A stretch of 64,000 bases of DNA from Bacillus sp. V2I10. Lineage in GTDB: Bacteria; Bacillota; Bacilli; Bacillales; Bacillaceae. Position numbers and translations under genes: made by a program. Positions 17,095 through 26,072 of the stretch are shown piece after piece. The notes beneath the pieces were generated by a model that was not told the DNA's origin, made no database searches, and was given only the letters and a program-made list of their open reading frames with translations. Every line of letters begins with the position of its first letter. Within the stretch, counting starts at the first letter, position 1. The stretch is taken from positions 5,294,001 to 5,358,000 of the forward strand of contig NZ_JAUSYV010000001.1 in NCBI RefSeq assembly GCF_030817055.1, given 5' to 3'.

Positions 17095-18444
17095 TTATGC
17101 AGTTTCCTTTGATTTTACTTGCTCAGCGTTTTTTTGTGTTTTCATTTCACCGTAGAAATAAAAACCTACATAAACAAAGCAAGCCATTGATACTAGGAAA
17201 GCCGTCTGCATAGAACCGAAGATATCAGAAGCAAATCCCTGAACTGCTGGGACAACAGCACCCCCGACAATCGCCATAACAAGAATGGCGCCAGCTGTTT
17301 CTGTGTATTTTTTCTCTTTTACGACTTCAAGCGTTTCTGCATAAATCGTCGGCCAGCACGGTCCAAACAGCATGCTGACTGCAACAGCCGCATACACCGC
17401 TGTCATATTCGGCACGAATGCCACATAAGCAAGTAGAGCTGAACCGATGATTGAATACGAAACTAATACTTTTGACGGTGAAAAACGAGTCATCAAGAAA
17501 TTCGCGATAAATTTACCAATAAAGAAGGCAATAAAGCTGTATACCATGAAGTTTGAAGCTGTACGTTCATTAATGTCTGGATTAAGATCGAGCGCAAGAC
17601 GGATCGTAAAGGACCAAACCGTTACCTGCATCCCTACATATAAAAATTGAGCGGCAATTCCTTTGCGGAAGCGTTTGATGCCAGCTAAGTATTTAAGTGT
17701 CTGCAAGATGCCAGGTGCTTTCTCTGAAGCTTTGCTGCTTATCACTTCCGGTTTACAAGAAGGGAATTTAGTAAACACAAACAGAACTAGTACACCGACA
17801 AGAACGAAAATAATATATTTATAAGGTTCAAGAGTATGCTCGAGCATTTTCAATCCAAAAGCCTGAGCTTCTGCCGGAGCCATCGTCGCCATTTGAGCTT
17901 CAAGACTTGCACCTTCCTGGAACACAAGATATTTTCCAAGCAGGATTCCTGAAATCGCGCCAATTGGGTAAAACGTCTGGCTGATGTTCAATCGAAGAAT
18001 CGCATACTTGCGCGGTCCAATCATTGAACTATATGTATTCGCAGCGGTTTCAAGAAAACCTAAGCCAATCGCGATTGAAAAAATCGCAAATAAGAACATC
18101 GTGTAAGTGGCCATATGAGATGCCGGGTAAAACAACGAACAGCCCACAATATAGAAAAGCAATCCTGTAATAATCGCAAACTTGTAATTTGTTTTCTTAA
18201 TCACCATGGAAGCAGGGATCGCTACCAAGAAATATCCTCCGTAAAAAGCACTCTGTACTAAAGCGCTTGCGAAATCGCTTAGTTCAAACACATGCTTGAA
18301 CTGTGTGATCAGAATATCATTCAAGCTTGCCGCCACTGCCCATAACGGGAACAGCAGAGACAAGAGGATAAACTGAAAAATTGGTGTGCGGTTCAAATAC
18401 CCATCCTGAAGCTGAATAATGTTGTTTGCTTTCATTTCTAACAT
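17095..18444 (-). CDS. FucP-family sugar:H+ symporter (deoxyribose permease type)
   Basis: Major facilitator transporter of 449 residues with 12 hydrophobic segments, clearly of the L-fucose permease group (FPLWAVAASLNDILITQFKHVFELS near the start, GLGFLETAANTY, SMLFGPCWPTIYAETL late). DeoP of Salmonella belongs to the same group, and the position between deoC and the DeoX-like gene supports deoxyribose as substrate. L-fucose is unlikely because no fucose isomerase or fuculokinase gene is nearby. Confidence 0.85.
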   Translation of the reverse strand: MLEMKANNIIQLQDGYLNRTPIFQFILLSLLFPLWAVAASLNDILITQFKHVFELSDFASALVQSAFYGGYFLVAIPASMVIKKTNYKFAIITGLLFYIVGCSLFYPASHMATYTMFLFAIFSIAIGLGFLETAANTYSSMIGPRKYAILRLNISQTFYPIGAISGILLGKYLVFQEGASLEAQMATMAPAEAQAFGLKMLEHTLEPYKYIIFVLVGVLVLFVFTKFPSCKPEVISSKASEKAPGILQTLKYLAGIKRFRKGIAAQFLYVGMQVTVWSFTIRLALDLNPDINERTASNFMVYSFIAFFIGKFIANFLMTRFSPSKVLVSYSIIGSALLAYVAFVPNMTAVYAAVAVSMLFGPCWPTIYAETLEVVKEKKYTETAGAILVMAIVGGAVVPAVQGFASDIFGSMQTAFLVSMACFVYVGFYFYGEMKTQKNAEQVKSKETA

Positions 18445-18479
18445 CCCCTTTTGTTAAAATAAACTCTTACTCTATAAAA

Positions 18480-19145
18480 TTAGTATCCACCCTCAACAGC
18501 TTCACCGTTTATAATCTTCACGCCTGAGCTTGCCCCAATACGGTTCGCACCAGCCTCAGCCATCGCTCTCAAATCATTCAAATCGCGAATTCCCCCAGAT
18601 GCTTTTACGCCAGCCTTGTCCCCAACAACCTTGCGCATTAATGCTACATCTTCAACTGTCGCTCCCCCTGTTGAAAATCCAGTAGACGTTTTGACAAAAT
18701 CGGCACCGGCGCGAAGGGAAAGCTCACAAGCAAGTACCTTCTCTTCCTCAGTAAGCAGGGATGTTTCGATAATCACCTTCACAATCGCTTTTGATTCAGC
18801 AGCCTCAACAACCGCACGTATGTCAGCTTCAACTGCTTCCTCTGCTCCTGATTTTAAAAGACTGATTGCCAACACCATGTCCACTTCTTCAGCGCCATTT
18901 TGAATCGCATCCGCTGTTTCTGCAGCTTTAACTGCAGCCGTTGATGCTCCAAGAGGAAAACCAATAACGGTACAAACCTTCACATCGCTCCCTTTAAGCT
19001 CCTCTGCTGCTGTTTTCACCCATACCGGATTTACACACACTGACGCAAATCCATATTCTCTCGCTTCTTCACTAAGCTTTACAATTTGCTCTTTTGTTGC
19101 CTCTGCTTTTAACAAAGTATGATCAATCATTTTTGCTGTGTTCAT
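18480..19145 (-). CDS. deoC: deoxyribose-phosphate aldolase
   Basis: Class I aldolase of 221 residues cleaving 2-deoxyribose 5-phosphate to acetaldehyde and glyceraldehyde 3-phosphate. The Schiff-base Lys is in [15 protein letters not shown], the second active-site Lys in [10 protein letters not shown], and EVDMVLAI supplies the Asp region. The length is typical. First enzyme gene after the frameshifted LacI gene, with a cre-like site in its leader. GGAGATAGAGAT-type ribosome site before the ATG. Confidence 0.95.
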   Translation of the reverse strand: MNTAKMIDHTLLKAEATKEQIVKLSEEAREYGFASVCVNPVWVKTAAEELKGSDVKVCTVIGFPLGASTAAVKAAETADAIQNGAEEVDMVLAISLLKSGAEEAVEADIRAVVEAAESKAIVKVIIETSLLTEEEKVLACELSLRAGADFVKTSTGFSTGGATVEDVALMRKVVGDKAGVKASGGIRDLNDLRAMAEAGANRIGASSGVKIINGEAVEGGY

Positions 19146-19173
19146 ATCTCTATCTCCTCTTTCTTAAGTTAAA

Positions 19174-19187
19174 ATAAAACGCTTTCA
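19174..19187 (-). promoter_or_regulatory. cre-like catabolite response element before deoC
   Basis: The minus strand reads TGAAAGCGTTTTAT, close to the CcpA cre consensus (TGWNANCGNTNWCA) except at the last two bases. It is 29 bases upstream of the deoC start and so could give carbon catabolite repression of the operon. Confidence 0.5.
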
Positions 19188-19230
19188 ATATATGGTAAGG
19201 CGATGGATCTTACTAGATCCATTGATGCCC

Positions 19231-20266
19231 TTATTCATATTCTCTGATAGGCTGATTCACTAATCGGCAGGATTCTCTGATTTTCAGCTCTGGAGACAAT
19301 AAATACTCCCGTTTCGGAAGTGCTCCTTTAAAAGTAATTCGCTCATGAAGCAGCTGAAATGCTATCTCTCCAATTGCATTCATGGGTCTTGCAACGACAC
19401 TAAGCTTTGGATTCAAGAATGTAGCAATGTCCACTTCATCAAACCCTATGAACGAGACCTCACTGCCAAGCTTCCAGTTTCAATTCATCTAATGCTTTCA
19501 TACAGCCGATTGTCATCAAGTTGTTGGAAGAAAAAATCGCAGTCGGCTGATCATCCAGTTCAAAAAGCTTCTTTGTACTCTCGATACCGCTCTGCTCCCC
19601 GAAATCTCCATGCATCACATATCGCTCATCCAATTCAATGTTGTAATCCTCTAGCGCCTTCTTATACCCTAAAAACCGCTCAAGTCCAGGAGTCGTACTC
19701 TGCGGACCGCATATAATCGCAATCTTTTCATGCCCCTGAAGAATCAAGTGCTGTACCGCTTGATAGGACCCTTTCTTGTTATCAACAAGAACCGTATCCA
19801 CTTTGAACTTCTTGATGCTGCGGTCAACCGCCACAACTGGGATTCCCTGCTCTTGAAGCAGCTTTAAGTGGTCCCCATTTTCATTGGCCGTGGTAATGAT
19901 CACACCATCCACACCGCGCTCAATAAAATTCTTCACAATCTCCTCTTCAACCTTAGGAGATTCATTGGTACTGCTCAAAATCGTAAAGAATTCCTTCTCA
20001 CGGGCTTTCTGTTCAATCCCTGCCATGACTAGAGGAAAGAACGGGTTCTTGATATCAGGAACAATTACGCCGATTGTATTCGTTTCTTTTCGCTTCATGG
20101 TTCTGGCTGCTGCACTTCTGATGTAACCAAGTTCCTCAATCGCCTTAAGTATTCGTTCCTCTGTTACTCTGCGAACACCACCCTGGTTATTAATAACCCT
20201 GGAGACAGTTGCAATCGAAACATCTGCAAGCTTCGCCACATCCTGAATATTTGGTTTTGATTCCAT
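19231..20266 (-). pseudogene. LacI family regulator of the deo operon, interrupted by a one-base frameshift
   Basis: The first frame (20266-19460) gives the HTH (IQDVAKLADVSIATVSRVINN) and most of the effector domain. It stops after KALDELKLEAWQ. The remaining C-terminus (KLGSEVSFIGFDEVD, then IATFLNPKLSVVARP to REYE) continues in another frame down to 19231. Removing one of the two C at 19474-19475 restores a continuous protein of ordinary length (about 340 residues) reading LDELKLKLGSEV. So this is either a recent loss-of-function mutation or a sequencing error. It would repress the downstream genes and bind the TGTAAACGTTTAGA sites upstream. If truly broken, the deo operon would be derepressed. 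Confidence 0.8.
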
Positions 20267-20284
20267 TTAACAACACTCCAAAAA

Positions 20285-20298
20285 TGTAAACGTTTAGA
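20285..20298. promoter_or_regulatory. LacI/CcpA-type operator upstream of the deo regulator
   Basis: TGTAAACGTTTAGA, near-palindromic around the central CG, 18 bases before the regulator start. The identical sequence recurs at 20360-20373. It could be the operator of this LacI protein or a cre site; both families recognise a CG-centred palindrome. Confidence 0.6.
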
Positions 20299-20359
20299 TT
20301 TTTTTAGAAAAAATAAGATTTTTATGAGGTTTATACTATGTAAACGCCTATTCATTAAA

Positions 20360-20373
20360 TGTAAACGTTTAGA
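20360..20373. promoter_or_regulatory. second copy of the TGTAAACGTTTAGA operator
   Basis: Identical to the site at 20285-20298, 75 bp away. A degenerate half site TGTAAACG also begins at 20339. Confidence 0.6.
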
Positions 20374-20593
20374 TTTTGTTCTTGGAATTAGATTAGCATG
20401 TTTGTTTTCTGATGGCAAGAGGTTTTTGTGTGCGGTTTCAAAAATGATAAACCTTCATATGTAAAAATGTAAAAAAGACAATACGTATATAGAGCAAAAA
20501 AAATAAACTTAACTTTAAAATCCATATTAACTTAATACACCAAGACGGTTCTGCTGCGTCAAAAAACAGAAGAACCATCCCTTGCTTTTCATA

Positions 20594-21301
20594 CTAAACA
20601 GTCATTCTCCAACTTGATACGGCTAACCAGTTCTCCTGTTCCTTATAACCAGGCATGACCTTTCCAACCAGACGCCAGAAGGATCGGTCGTGATTCAGAT
20701 GAACCATGTGGCTCATTTCATGAACGACGACATATTCGATCACCTTCAGCGGTGCCATTGCCAGCTTCCAGTTAAAGGTCAGCTGCTGCTTTGCATCGCA
20801 GGTTCCCCAGTTCTTTTTACTGTCAACAATACGAACCGAACGTGGTTTCACTTTAAAGTTGCTTTGATAGGACTGGATGCTCTTCTCTACGATCGCTTTA
20901 CACTTCTGATAATAAAATCGTTTTAATGCCTGTTTGATTTTCTCATCATCAAGCTGTTTCACATAGATATGCAGCTTTTCTCCATCAAACACGATATGGT
21001 CCTGTTGGATCTTTTCATCATGAAAGATCTGTATGGGATATGCGTTTCCCAAATAAAGAAAGGTCTCGCCATACTCATAGACCTTCTCCTTTGGCCCATG
21101 CATTCTATCATTTATTTCTTTCAATCTTTCCTGAATCAGATCCCATTTTTCCTCTATTACCTGAATAACTCGTTCATCAGATGTGCCTTTCGGAGCCTGG
21201 ACTTCGATATTTCCATAGGGATCAATCGAAATGCCAATTGATTTCCGCTTTTTGTACGTAATATCAAAACGAATGGTTTCACCTGAGTAGGTATGTATCA
21301 T
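20594..21301 (-). CDS. YgjP-like (DUF45/M48-type) zinc metallopeptidase
   Basis: Cytoplasmic protein of 235 residues with the zinc motif VVHEMSHMVHLNHDRSFW: HEMSH supplies two His and the catalytic Glu, and a third His follows. This is the SprT/YgjP (DUF45) fold often annotated as M48 family. Upstream parts contain RKSIGISIDPYGNIEVQAPKG, the usual N-terminal beta region. Its biological role is not known; homologues often accompany restriction systems, but none is next to it here. Confidence 0.88.
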   Translation of the reverse strand: MIHTYSGETIRFDITYKKRKSIGISIDPYGNIEVQAPKGTSDERVIQVIEEKWDLIQERLKEINDRMHGPKEKVYEYGETFLYLGNAYPIQIFHDEKIQQDHIVFDGEKLHIYVKQLDDEKIKQALKRFYYQKCKAIVEKSIQSYQSNFKVKPRSVRIVDSKKNWGTCDAKQQLTFNWKLAMAPLKVIEYVVVHEMSHMVHLNHDRSFWRLVGKVMPGYKEQENWLAVSSWRMTV

Positions 21302-21322
21302 TTCATCACCTGCAGTACTCTC

Positions 21323-21835
21323 TTATACTCCTCTATATGTTAAAGCTAATCCTTTTAAGAAATTCCTTGCGAATTTATCACCGCACTCTTTATAATTCTT
21401 ATGGCCTTCTTTTCTTAATAAAGCACCTAATTCTCCTTTTGTCACATGGATGCCGGCTTTTTCGAAGACATCAAGCATGTCCTCACTTGTCATTGCGAGG
21501 GCGATTTTCACTTTCTTCAAAAGAAGATTGTTCACATTTGCGCTTCTCCCCAAAGTCAGTTCCGGTGTTTCAGGCTGACCCGGCTTTTGCTCCTGCTTGC
21601 CTCTTTTAAACGTAACGAAGCCATTTAAAAAGGACTCAAACATCACGTTGTCACATTTAATGTTCTCTTCATCCTCAGCGATCTCATCGTCGTAGCTGTC
21701 TTTTGATTTTGTGAGGATTTTAGGCAAATCTTGCCTGCTCACTTCAATACCGCCAAGCTTAAAAATCTCAACCATTTCTGTATTTTTCAGATCCAGTGCG
21801 TATCTTAATCGAATTAAAATATCGTTATTATCCAT
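21323..21835 (-). CDS. DUF1456 family protein (YehS-like)
   Basis: Protein of 170 residues with two copies of the DUF1456 helical repeat: residues 1-70 (NNDILIRLRYALDLKNTEMVEIF) and about 95-165 (NNLLLKKVKIALAMTSEDMLDVFE), both followed by a G(I)xVxxxxL pattern. The second ATG (21835) is preferred because AGGAGG is then 7 bases away. Function unknown in the family. It stands just upstream of the YgjP-like gene in the same direction. Confidence 0.85.
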   Translation of the reverse strand: MDNNDILIRLRYALDLKNTEMVEIFKLGGIEVSRQDLPKILTKSKDSYDDEIAEDEENIKCDNVMFESFLNGFVTFKRGKQEQKPGQPETPELTLGRSANVNNLLLKKVKIALAMTSEDMLDVFEKAGIHVTKGELGALLRKEGHKNYKECGDKFARNFLKGLALTYRGV

Positions 21836-22070
21836 CATAATACCTCCTATTAGCGTGCAGCTTCATCAAAACCTGTCACTACATTTTAAACCACAAGTAT
21901 AATGAATAGCTACTTCACTTTCCACTTTCACTTCACTGCTTCTTTTTTTACTAAGAAAAAGGATATACTATAACAAAGGATAGGATCGCTAAGCTTTATG
22001 GAGCCTCTGATATTTCCAATCAAGATGGAAACATAACCTAAAAAAATTGCCACAAGCAGGTGTACGATAT

Positions 22071-22967
22071 TTGGATATCAAACATTTACAATATTTTATT
22101 GAGGTGTCGAATTTTAATAGTTTTTCCCGTGCGGCAGAACATTTATTTATCACCCAGCCAACTATTAGTAAAATGATTAAAAATCTTGAGACGGAGCTCG
22201 GAGTTGAACTTTTTGACCGCTCCCGCAAGAAATTAGCCTTGACCGATGCAGGACAGATCATTTTGGAGCAAGCAAAATTAATAGACAAAGCCTTTAATAA
22301 TTTAGAAACAGAATTGGACAACCTGACAGGGCTAAAAAAAGGGCATATTCGTATTGGATTGCCGCCAATATTTGATGCGCATTTTTTCCTGAAAATTGTC
22401 AGCAGCTTTCACGAAAAGTATCCTGGGATTACGTTTCAATTAGTAGAAGACGGTTCAAAAAAAATAGAAGAAGATGTTGGCAACAATCTTCTTGATGTTG
22501 GGATCATTGTTCTTCCGACTAAGAACGACATCTTCAACCATTTCTCTTTTATGGAAGAAGACCTTAAGCTCATCCTTCACCCATCACACCCATTAGCAGA
22601 AAGAGAGGAAGTCCAATTAGCTGAATTGGCTAATGAATCTTTTATTTTGTTTAATAAGGACTTTGTCTTAAACGATCGAATTATCCTTTCTTGTAACAGT
22701 GTAGGCTTTAATCCGCATATCATATCTGAGAGTTCACAGCAGTCTTTTATTGAAGAAATGGTTGCTTACAAACTTGGAATTTCCCTCTTACCTGAGAGTA
22801 TTTGCGATAATCTAAATACACATGTAAAGTCGGTTAAAGTAGTAAATCCATCAATCAGCTGGAACTTAGCAATTATTTGGGGCAAAAATCAATACTTCTC
22901 TTATGCTGCAAAAGAATGGCTGCAGTTCACGAAAGATCAGCTCAAAAAGGGATTTAAAGATGATTAA
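22071..22967 (+). CDS. LysR family transcriptional regulator
   Basis: Regulator of about 298 residues. The N-terminal winged HTH is MDIKHLQYFIEVSNFNSFSRAAEHLFITQPTISK-like, followed by the effector-binding domain (GHIRIGLPPIFDAHFFLKIV, LLDVGIIVLPTK). A TTG at 22071 is chosen as start because it gives the canonical LysR N-terminus and has an AGGTG 8 bases upstream; the frame is open from 22047. Resembles the B. subtilis YwbI/CidR-like group. No obvious target operon is divergent from it, since the upstream gene is an unrelated DUF1456 gene. Confidence 0.85.
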   Translation: MDIKHLQYFIEVSNFNSFSRAAEHLFITQPTISKMIKNLETELGVELFDRSRKKLALTDAGQIILEQAKLIDKAFNNLETELDNLTGLKKGHIRIGLPPIFDAHFFLKIVSSFHEKYPGITFQLVEDGSKKIEEDVGNNLLDVGIIVLPTKNDIFNHFSFMEEDLKLILHPSHPLAEREEVQLAELANESFILFNKDFVLNDRIILSCNSVGFNPHIISESSQQSFIEEMVAYKLGISLLPESICDNLNTHVKSVKVVNPSISWNLAIIWGKNQYFSYAAKEWLQFTKDQLKKGFKDD

Positions 22968-22990
22968 TTTTATATGTTCCATATTCTCGG

Positions 22991-23023
22991 AAGACGGTTC
23001 ATTTTAAATGAACCGTCTTTTTT
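22991..23023 (+). terminator. terminator after LysR gene
   Basis: A long near-perfect palindrome, AAGACGGTTCATTT with AAATGAACCGTCTT, followed by eight T. Confidence 0.9.
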
Positions 23024-23214
23024 TTCTAAAAATCACCTATTTATAGAAGGAATAATTGAAAGCACTTACATAGATAAAAGCTATACTTCAGATAAAATAT
23101 AACCATTTTACTTACATTCCAGCGCGGCGTACACTTGTTTTAGGTAAAAAAACCCTTAATCACGTGGATATAGTATTTTCTTTCTAGAATCCATTCATGA
23201 AAGGAAGCAGCTTA

Positions 23215-23733
23215 ATGGAAACAAAAAAAGCGAAAGAAAGCCGCATTATTAATACAGCTCAAGTATTATCATGCGATTTAAATAACTATAATACATTGTT
23301 TGGCGGAGTTTTGATGAAAAAGCTCGATGATGCGGCAACCTTATCAGCCCGTAGACATTCTAGAGTTAAAGAATGTGTAACTGCATCTACTGATCATATC
23401 GATTTCTTATGCCCTATTCATCAGACTGACTCAGTCTGTGTCGAATCGTTTGTAACTTATACAGGAAAAAGCTCTATGGAGATTTTTTGTAAAGTGATTG
23501 CCGAAGATATGATGAATGGCGAGCGCAGAATTGCTGCTACAGCATTTCTGACTTTTGTAGCCTTAGGTGAAAATAAACGGCCTGTAGAAGTTCCAAGTAT
23601 TATTCCTGAAACAGAAGAAGAAGCATTTCTTTACGAAACAGGGAAAGAAAGAGCAGAAATGCGTAAATTAAGAAGACAAAAAAGTAAAGAATTAGCTGCG
23701 TATATTTCATTGGATAAACCTTGGGACAATTAA
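23215..23733 (+). CDS. acyl-CoA thioesterase, hotdog fold (YkhA-like)
   Basis: Protein of 172 residues with the hotdog thioesterase signature LNNYNTLFGGVLMKKLDDAATLSARRHS, with Asn, Gly and Asp of the active-site helix, and the TASTDHIDFLCPIH strand. It hydrolyses acyl-CoA to free fatty acid and CoA in the cytoplasm. The start at 23215 is set by AAGGAAG upstream. A gene of unknown function begins 14 bases after the stop and is probably cotranscribed. Confidence 0.9.
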   Translation: METKKAKESRIINTAQVLSCDLNNYNTLFGGVLMKKLDDAATLSARRHSRVKECVTASTDHIDFLCPIHQTDSVCVESFVTYTGKSSMEIFCKVIAEDMMNGERRIAATAFLTFVALGENKRPVEVPSIIPETEEEAFLYETGKERAEMRKLRRQKSKELAAYISLDKPWDN

Positions 23734-23747
23734 GAGGAGGAAGTATG

Positions 23748-24119
23748 ATGATAACTTTATCTAGTATTGATGAATTGAAAGATACTAAAGACGCTCTTGA
23801 GAAGTTAAAAAAAGACTATCCTGACCTTTTTGAAAAATTGTTGGATATGGTTTTTCTTACTCGTGCCTTTCAATTTAAATACCATTACCTGGGATGTTTA
23901 ATTATGAATGAAGATCCTGGCGCATATACCCCGAAATTTGCATACGGATCGGTTCTGAAATTGTATAAAAAAGAATTGCAAAAATTAAAGGATGACCTTG
24001 ATTTCCCAGTTCTGAAACAAACTTTTACTGAATACAGAAGTACCGGTTACCCTAAAATCAGTCAATTAGTACTAGGCATGACACCTGAATCATTGGTAGG
24101 CGCTTCTATTATTAAGTAG
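23748..24119 (+). CDS. hypothetical protein in operon with acyl-CoA thioesterase
   Basis: Soluble protein of about 123 residues, mostly helical, Lys-rich and Leu-rich at the start (LEKLKKDYPDLFEKLLDMVFLTRAFQFKYHYLG). No signal peptide or known motif. ATG at 23745 or 23748; the latter gives a 7-base spacing to AGGAGG. The two genes share a terminator at 24141-24170. I do not recognise the family. Confidence 0.65.
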   Translation: MITLSSIDELKDTKDALEKLKKDYPDLFEKLLDMVFLTRAFQFKYHYLGCLIMNEDPGAYTPKFAYGSVLKLYKKELQKLKDDLDFPVLKQTFTEYRSTGYPKISQLVLGMTPESLVGASIIK

Positions 24120-24135
24120 TATGACTAACAATGTT

Positions 24136-24175
24136 AAAAAGCAGGAATCATTTACATGGTTCCTGCTTTTTCTTT
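24136..24175 (+). terminator. terminator
   Basis: GCAGGAA (24141-24147) and TTCCTGC (24160-24166), flanked by an A run on the left and a T run on the right. Confidence 0.8.
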
Positions 24176-24289
24176 TAACACCTCTGATAAATTTATATAT
24201 AAGGTTTTATCTTTTTGATATTCATTTACCTCAATTATATCTTTGACCTTATTATATTTTACTTTCCGGCCTTACTAAATCTGCTTGGC

Positions 24290-25153
24290 CTACTTTCCTT
24301 TCATCACTTCATGCAGTCTGTCTGGAAAGTTAGTAAACATTCCTGTTACACCCCAGTCAATCAGTTTCTTCATCGTTTCCTTGTCATTTACGGTATATGG
24401 GTGTATTTCTAGTCCGCTGCCTGCCACTTTTTGAACATAATCTTGATTTAAATAAGTATAGTTTGGACCAACGCCCATTGCGTATTGTTTGATGGCTGCA
24501 ATTTCAGCGTCAGTTATAACAGCATTGGTTTTATAGGAAAGCAATTGAACGAGCTTGACCGATGGATCGAGTTCATTCATTGTTTTCAGGCTGAGAGAAC
24601 TAAAAGACTGTACTAGAAGCGTATTGTTGTTGATATTATAATCATTTACCAGACGCAAAAGTTCTTTTTCCATACCAGGATAAACTTCAGGTGATTTCGT
24701 TTCGATATAATATTTTGCATTTTTTCCGAACTTTTGAAAAACCTCTTCAAGAGTTGGCACTTTTAATCCAGCATAATCCGGGTTTGCATATTGCGGGTAT
24801 TTTTCATTAAACCAGCTGCCTGCGTCCAGCTGCTTGATTTGTTCTAGTGTGTAATCTTTAACAAGACCTGTCCCGTCTGTCGTTCGATCTACGGTCTCAT
24901 CATGCATGGCAATTAACTTGCCGTCCTTTGTCATCTGCAAATCTACTTCAATATAGTCACCGTGCATTTTATCGCCCATTTGATAGGATGTAATGGTATG
25001 TTCTGGAGCATATCCAGATGCACCCCGGTGTGACACATTTACGATGTCCTTATGTTTTTCCTTTGCCATAGCTGTTCCTCCGCCTGCTGTAAAACCGATT
25101 CCAATGACCAGAGCACCTATCACCGACACCCATTTTCTTTTCAATCTGCCCAT
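24290..25153 (-). CDS. glpQ: secreted glycerophosphodiester phosphodiesterase (GlpQ-like)
   Basis: Exported enzyme of 287 residues. The signal peptide (RKWVSVIGALVIGIGFTAGGGTAMA) precedes VSHRGASGYAPEHTITSY with the catalytic HRG...PEHT motif. YIEVDLQMTKDGKLIAMHDETVDRTT (metal Glu and Asp, catalytic His) and YYIETKSPEVYPGME follow. The length and sequence resemble B. subtilis GlpQ, which hydrolyses deacylated phospholipids and trims glycerol-phosphate wall teichoic acid from the end. It is divergent from phoD, whose B. subtilis product also degrades teichoic acid; together they suggest phosphate scavenging. No convincing Pho box was found by eye. Confidence 0.9.
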   Translation of the reverse strand: MGRLKRKWVSVIGALVIGIGFTAGGGTAMAKEKHKDIVNVSHRGASGYAPEHTITSYQMGDKMHGDYIEVDLQMTKDGKLIAMHDETVDRTTDGTGLVKDYTLEQIKQLDAGSWFNEKYPQYANPDYAGLKVPTLEEVFQKFGKNAKYYIETKSPEVYPGMEKELLRLVNDYNINNNTLLVQSFSSLSLKTMNELDPSVKLVQLLSYKTNAVITDAEIAAIKQYAMGVGPNYTYLNQDYVQKVAGSGLEIHPYTVNDKETMKKLIDWGVTGMFTNFPDRLHEVMKGK

Positions 25154-25305
25154 CTCCCATCTCTTTATAAACTACTTTTCAAGATTAGCAGTAGATTATT
25201 AATTTCCTATAACACGAAGGTAAAGAATAATAATATGCTAGATTAAAATAAAGTGAAATCTAACCATTAACGTCAAGTTATACAATTCATCACAAATAAT
25301 ATTAA

Positions 25306-25340
25306 AAAAGATCTTATCGATTTATTCGATAAGATCTTTT
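25306..25340 (-). terminator. strong orphan terminator
   Basis: AAAAGATCTTATCGA (25306-25320) and TCGATAAGATCTTTT (25326-25340) form a perfect 15-bp stem. No intact gene ends here. It lies just downstream, on the minus strand, of a decayed NUDIX-like gene and of a 21-bp dispersed repeat. Confidence 0.75.
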
Positions 25341-25372
25341 CCTCGTTACATCTACTATTCTTTTTTTACAAG

Positions 25373-25393
25373 TAGTGAACAGCACCCCACATG
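25373..25393. repeat. dispersed repeat B, copy 1
   Basis: A TAGTGAACAGCAC...CACATG segment shared with 47869-47889 and 54344-54364, all in the same orientation. Confidence 0.7.
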
Positions 25394-25549
25394 TGTAAGT
25401 AGCTGTCACTCCTTTTCTTCCTTTTCAGTCCGATTACTTTAAAGATTTGATCCTTAGGGCCAGCGCTATTTTAAGCGCCTTTCCTTGTTTTCAACTCTGA
25501 GACTTGTTGTTTCGCAAACAATTGATCGATTACTGGATTCGTTTATGGT

Positions 25550-25644
25550 CCGCTGTTCTTATTAATTACTAATAATTTGTTGTCTTCGATATAAAGACCC
25601 TACACTCCGAAGGCACGATGAAATCTTTTATCAGCAGCCATCAT
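25550..25644 (-). pseudogene. NUDIX hydrolase remnant (5' end)
   Basis: With AGGAGGA before it, the frame starting at 25644 reads MMAADKRFHRAFGV, a TAG, then GLYIEDNKLLVINKNSGP and another stop. This is the recognisable N-terminus of a NUDIX protein whose nudix box is gone; the frame continues with further stops to 25370. The gene is dead. Confidence 0.5.
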
Positions 25645-25854
25645 TCTCCTCCTAAAAAACTATATAAATTAATAAATTAAAATTAGTTGATGATCCGGAA
25701 CTTGACATTAACGTTGTATATTTAGGGCTGATCTATAGGGTGAATCTAGATATCGAAAATCAAAATCATCTCAAAGAACTTCATCCGAAATATTTTACAA
25801 TTTTTCGTTATATTTCTTTAAAGATAAAGTAAAGAAATATAGGAGAGAAAGACC

Positions 25855-25992
25855 GTGAAAAATGAAGAATTTGTCACTATTTATAAAACAAAAACATTTT
25901 TGCATTGTAATTTTGGAGATATTGAATTTTTCCAATACAAAAGTCTCATTACATTTAGCTTATTTTTTGAAAGATACATATTGGTCTCTTAA
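25855..25992 (+). CDS. possible small ORF, 45 residues
   Basis: GTG start with AGGAGA 9 bases upstream. The product is aromatic-rich (about ten Phe) without known motif. It lies 80 bases before phoD. Only the ribosome site supports it; it could equally be leader sequence. Confidence 0.25.
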   Translation: MKNEEFVTIYKTKTFLHCNFGDIEFFQYKSLITFSLFFERYILVS

Positions 25993-26072
25993 CAATACTT
26001 TATAAATCATTAATAAAAGCTATCTATAATAAAAGTCGAATTTATAGTTTTTTTAGAGAGGGGAAAATAAGG

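Noticed and set aside
19203..19222. ATGGATCT / AGATCCAT hairpin between lacI and deoC
   Set aside because: Stem of 8 bp without a T tract on the minus strand; not convincing as terminator.
20540..20580. GGTTCT...AGAACC hairpin downstream of the YgjP-like gene as terminator
   Set aside because: Arms pair, but no T run follows on the minus strand; left unassigned.
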